NCBI GenBank assembly: GCA_016234955.1
Contig: JACRNN010000293.1
Location: 1-6,282 of the forward strand
DNA from: Deltaproteobacteria bacterium
Lineage (GTDB): Bacteria > Desulfobacterota > GWC2-55-46
Direction of reading: 5' to 3'
Length of the DNA: 6,282 nucleotides
The notes beneath the pieces are model-generated. The model was not told where the DNA came from and did not search any database. It was given only the letters and a program-made list of their open reading frames with translations. Position numbers and translations under genes: made by a program. Below, in pieces: positions 5,970 through 6,282 of this stretch (its first letter is position 1; every line of letters starts with the position of its first letter).

Positions 5970-6282
5970 CTATGGGAGCTTCAATGGGTCCGCTATATCC
6001 TTCGGTCTCGGCGCGCCCGCCGGCTGTCTTACGTCCTTGGACACGGGGCTTGCGGGGCAGGAGACCCTGTCCCTGCCCTCTTTCTTGGAGCGGTACATGG
6101 CCATATCGGCCGCGCTGATGAGCTCGTCTATCGTCAGGATACCGTCCTGCGGATAGATGGCGAGCCCGATGCTGACGGTTATATGCAGAGGCGGATGGTG
6201 GCGCGACGTGAAATCGTGCGTCTTAAGGGCGTTTCTGAACCTGTGGGCGGCCTGTACCGCGCTCTTCTGGTCGGTGTTGAAC
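5970..6282 (-). CDS. GGDEF domain diguanylate cyclase, C-terminal fragment
   Basis: Only the last 103 codons lie inside the window; the start and the GGDEF signature itself are beyond the edge. What remains matches the C-terminal half of a GGDEF domain: a helix with QAAHRFRNAL, then ITVSIGLAIYPQDG, then ELISAADMAMYRSKKEGRDRV, the standard order of the VSIGxA strand and the AD.AMY.AK..GR.. helix. The family makes cyclic di-GMP from two GTP. Catalytic activity cannot be judged, because the active-site loop and any inhibitory I-site are not visible, and the upstream sensory domain is unknown. After GRDRV there is a tail of about 30 residues, rich in proline and alanine, ending at TAG 5972-5970, which looks disordered. 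The 425-bp gap to the DUF362 gene suggests separate transcription. Truncation here is by the window edge, not by mutation. Confidence 0.9.
   Translation of the reverse strand, partial: FNTDQKSAVQAAHRFRNALKTHDFTSRHHPPLHITVSIGLAIYPQDGILTIDELISAADMAMYRSKKEGRDRVSCPASPVSKDVRQPAGAPRPKDIADPLKLP

Noticed and set aside
5899..6156. Plus-strand 85-codon frame near the right edge
   Set aside because: It is antisense to the GGDEF gene, whose VSIGLA and ADMAMY motifs are clear on the minus strand.

Overview
The window looks like chromosomal DNA from a GC-rich, Gram-negative, probably anaerobic bacterium. Three things suggest this: an AsmA/YhdP-type envelope protein, a DUF362 protein carrying a two-cluster ferredoxin module, and intergenic palindromes of a kind I associate with Desulfobacterota/Nitrospirota-like genomes. 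The lineage is an inference; no rRNA or other marker gene is present.

All four supported genes lie on the minus strand, so transcription runs from high to low coordinates. From the upstream end they are: the C-terminal end of a GGDEF diguanylate cyclase (5970-6282, cut by the window edge); a complete DUF362 protein with two 4Fe-4S motifs (4408-5544); a complete exported or membrane-anchored DUF3047 protein (3410-4159); and a very large AsmA/YhdP-like protein (1-3258, cut at its C-terminus by the window edge). The gaps are 425, 248 and 151 bp, so this is not a tightly packed operon. Long open frames on the plus strand are shadows of these genes.

The gaps are where the unusual structure lies. 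A short repeat with the core ATGCATRGCG occurs four times, only in the gaps or at a gene end: once on the minus strand at 3398-3412 and on the plus strand near 4327, 5671 and 5866. The first copy sits in a segment bounded by a 7-bp direct repeat and appears to provide the stop codon of the DUF3047 gene. The 5545-5969 gap is packed with further palindromes, including two related C-rich units in opposite orientation around one ATGCATRGCG copy, and two hairpin-like units sharing an AGCTTGCC centre. This resembles a landing zone for small non-autonomous repeats rather than a new gene system.

Functionally, the AsmA-like and DUF3047 proteins both point to the cell envelope. The DUF362-ferredoxin protein is a cytoplasmic iron-sulfur protein of unknown reaction, and the GGDEF fragment belongs to c-di-GMP signalling. 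I found no CRISPR array, tRNA, rRNA, transposase gene or phage gene.
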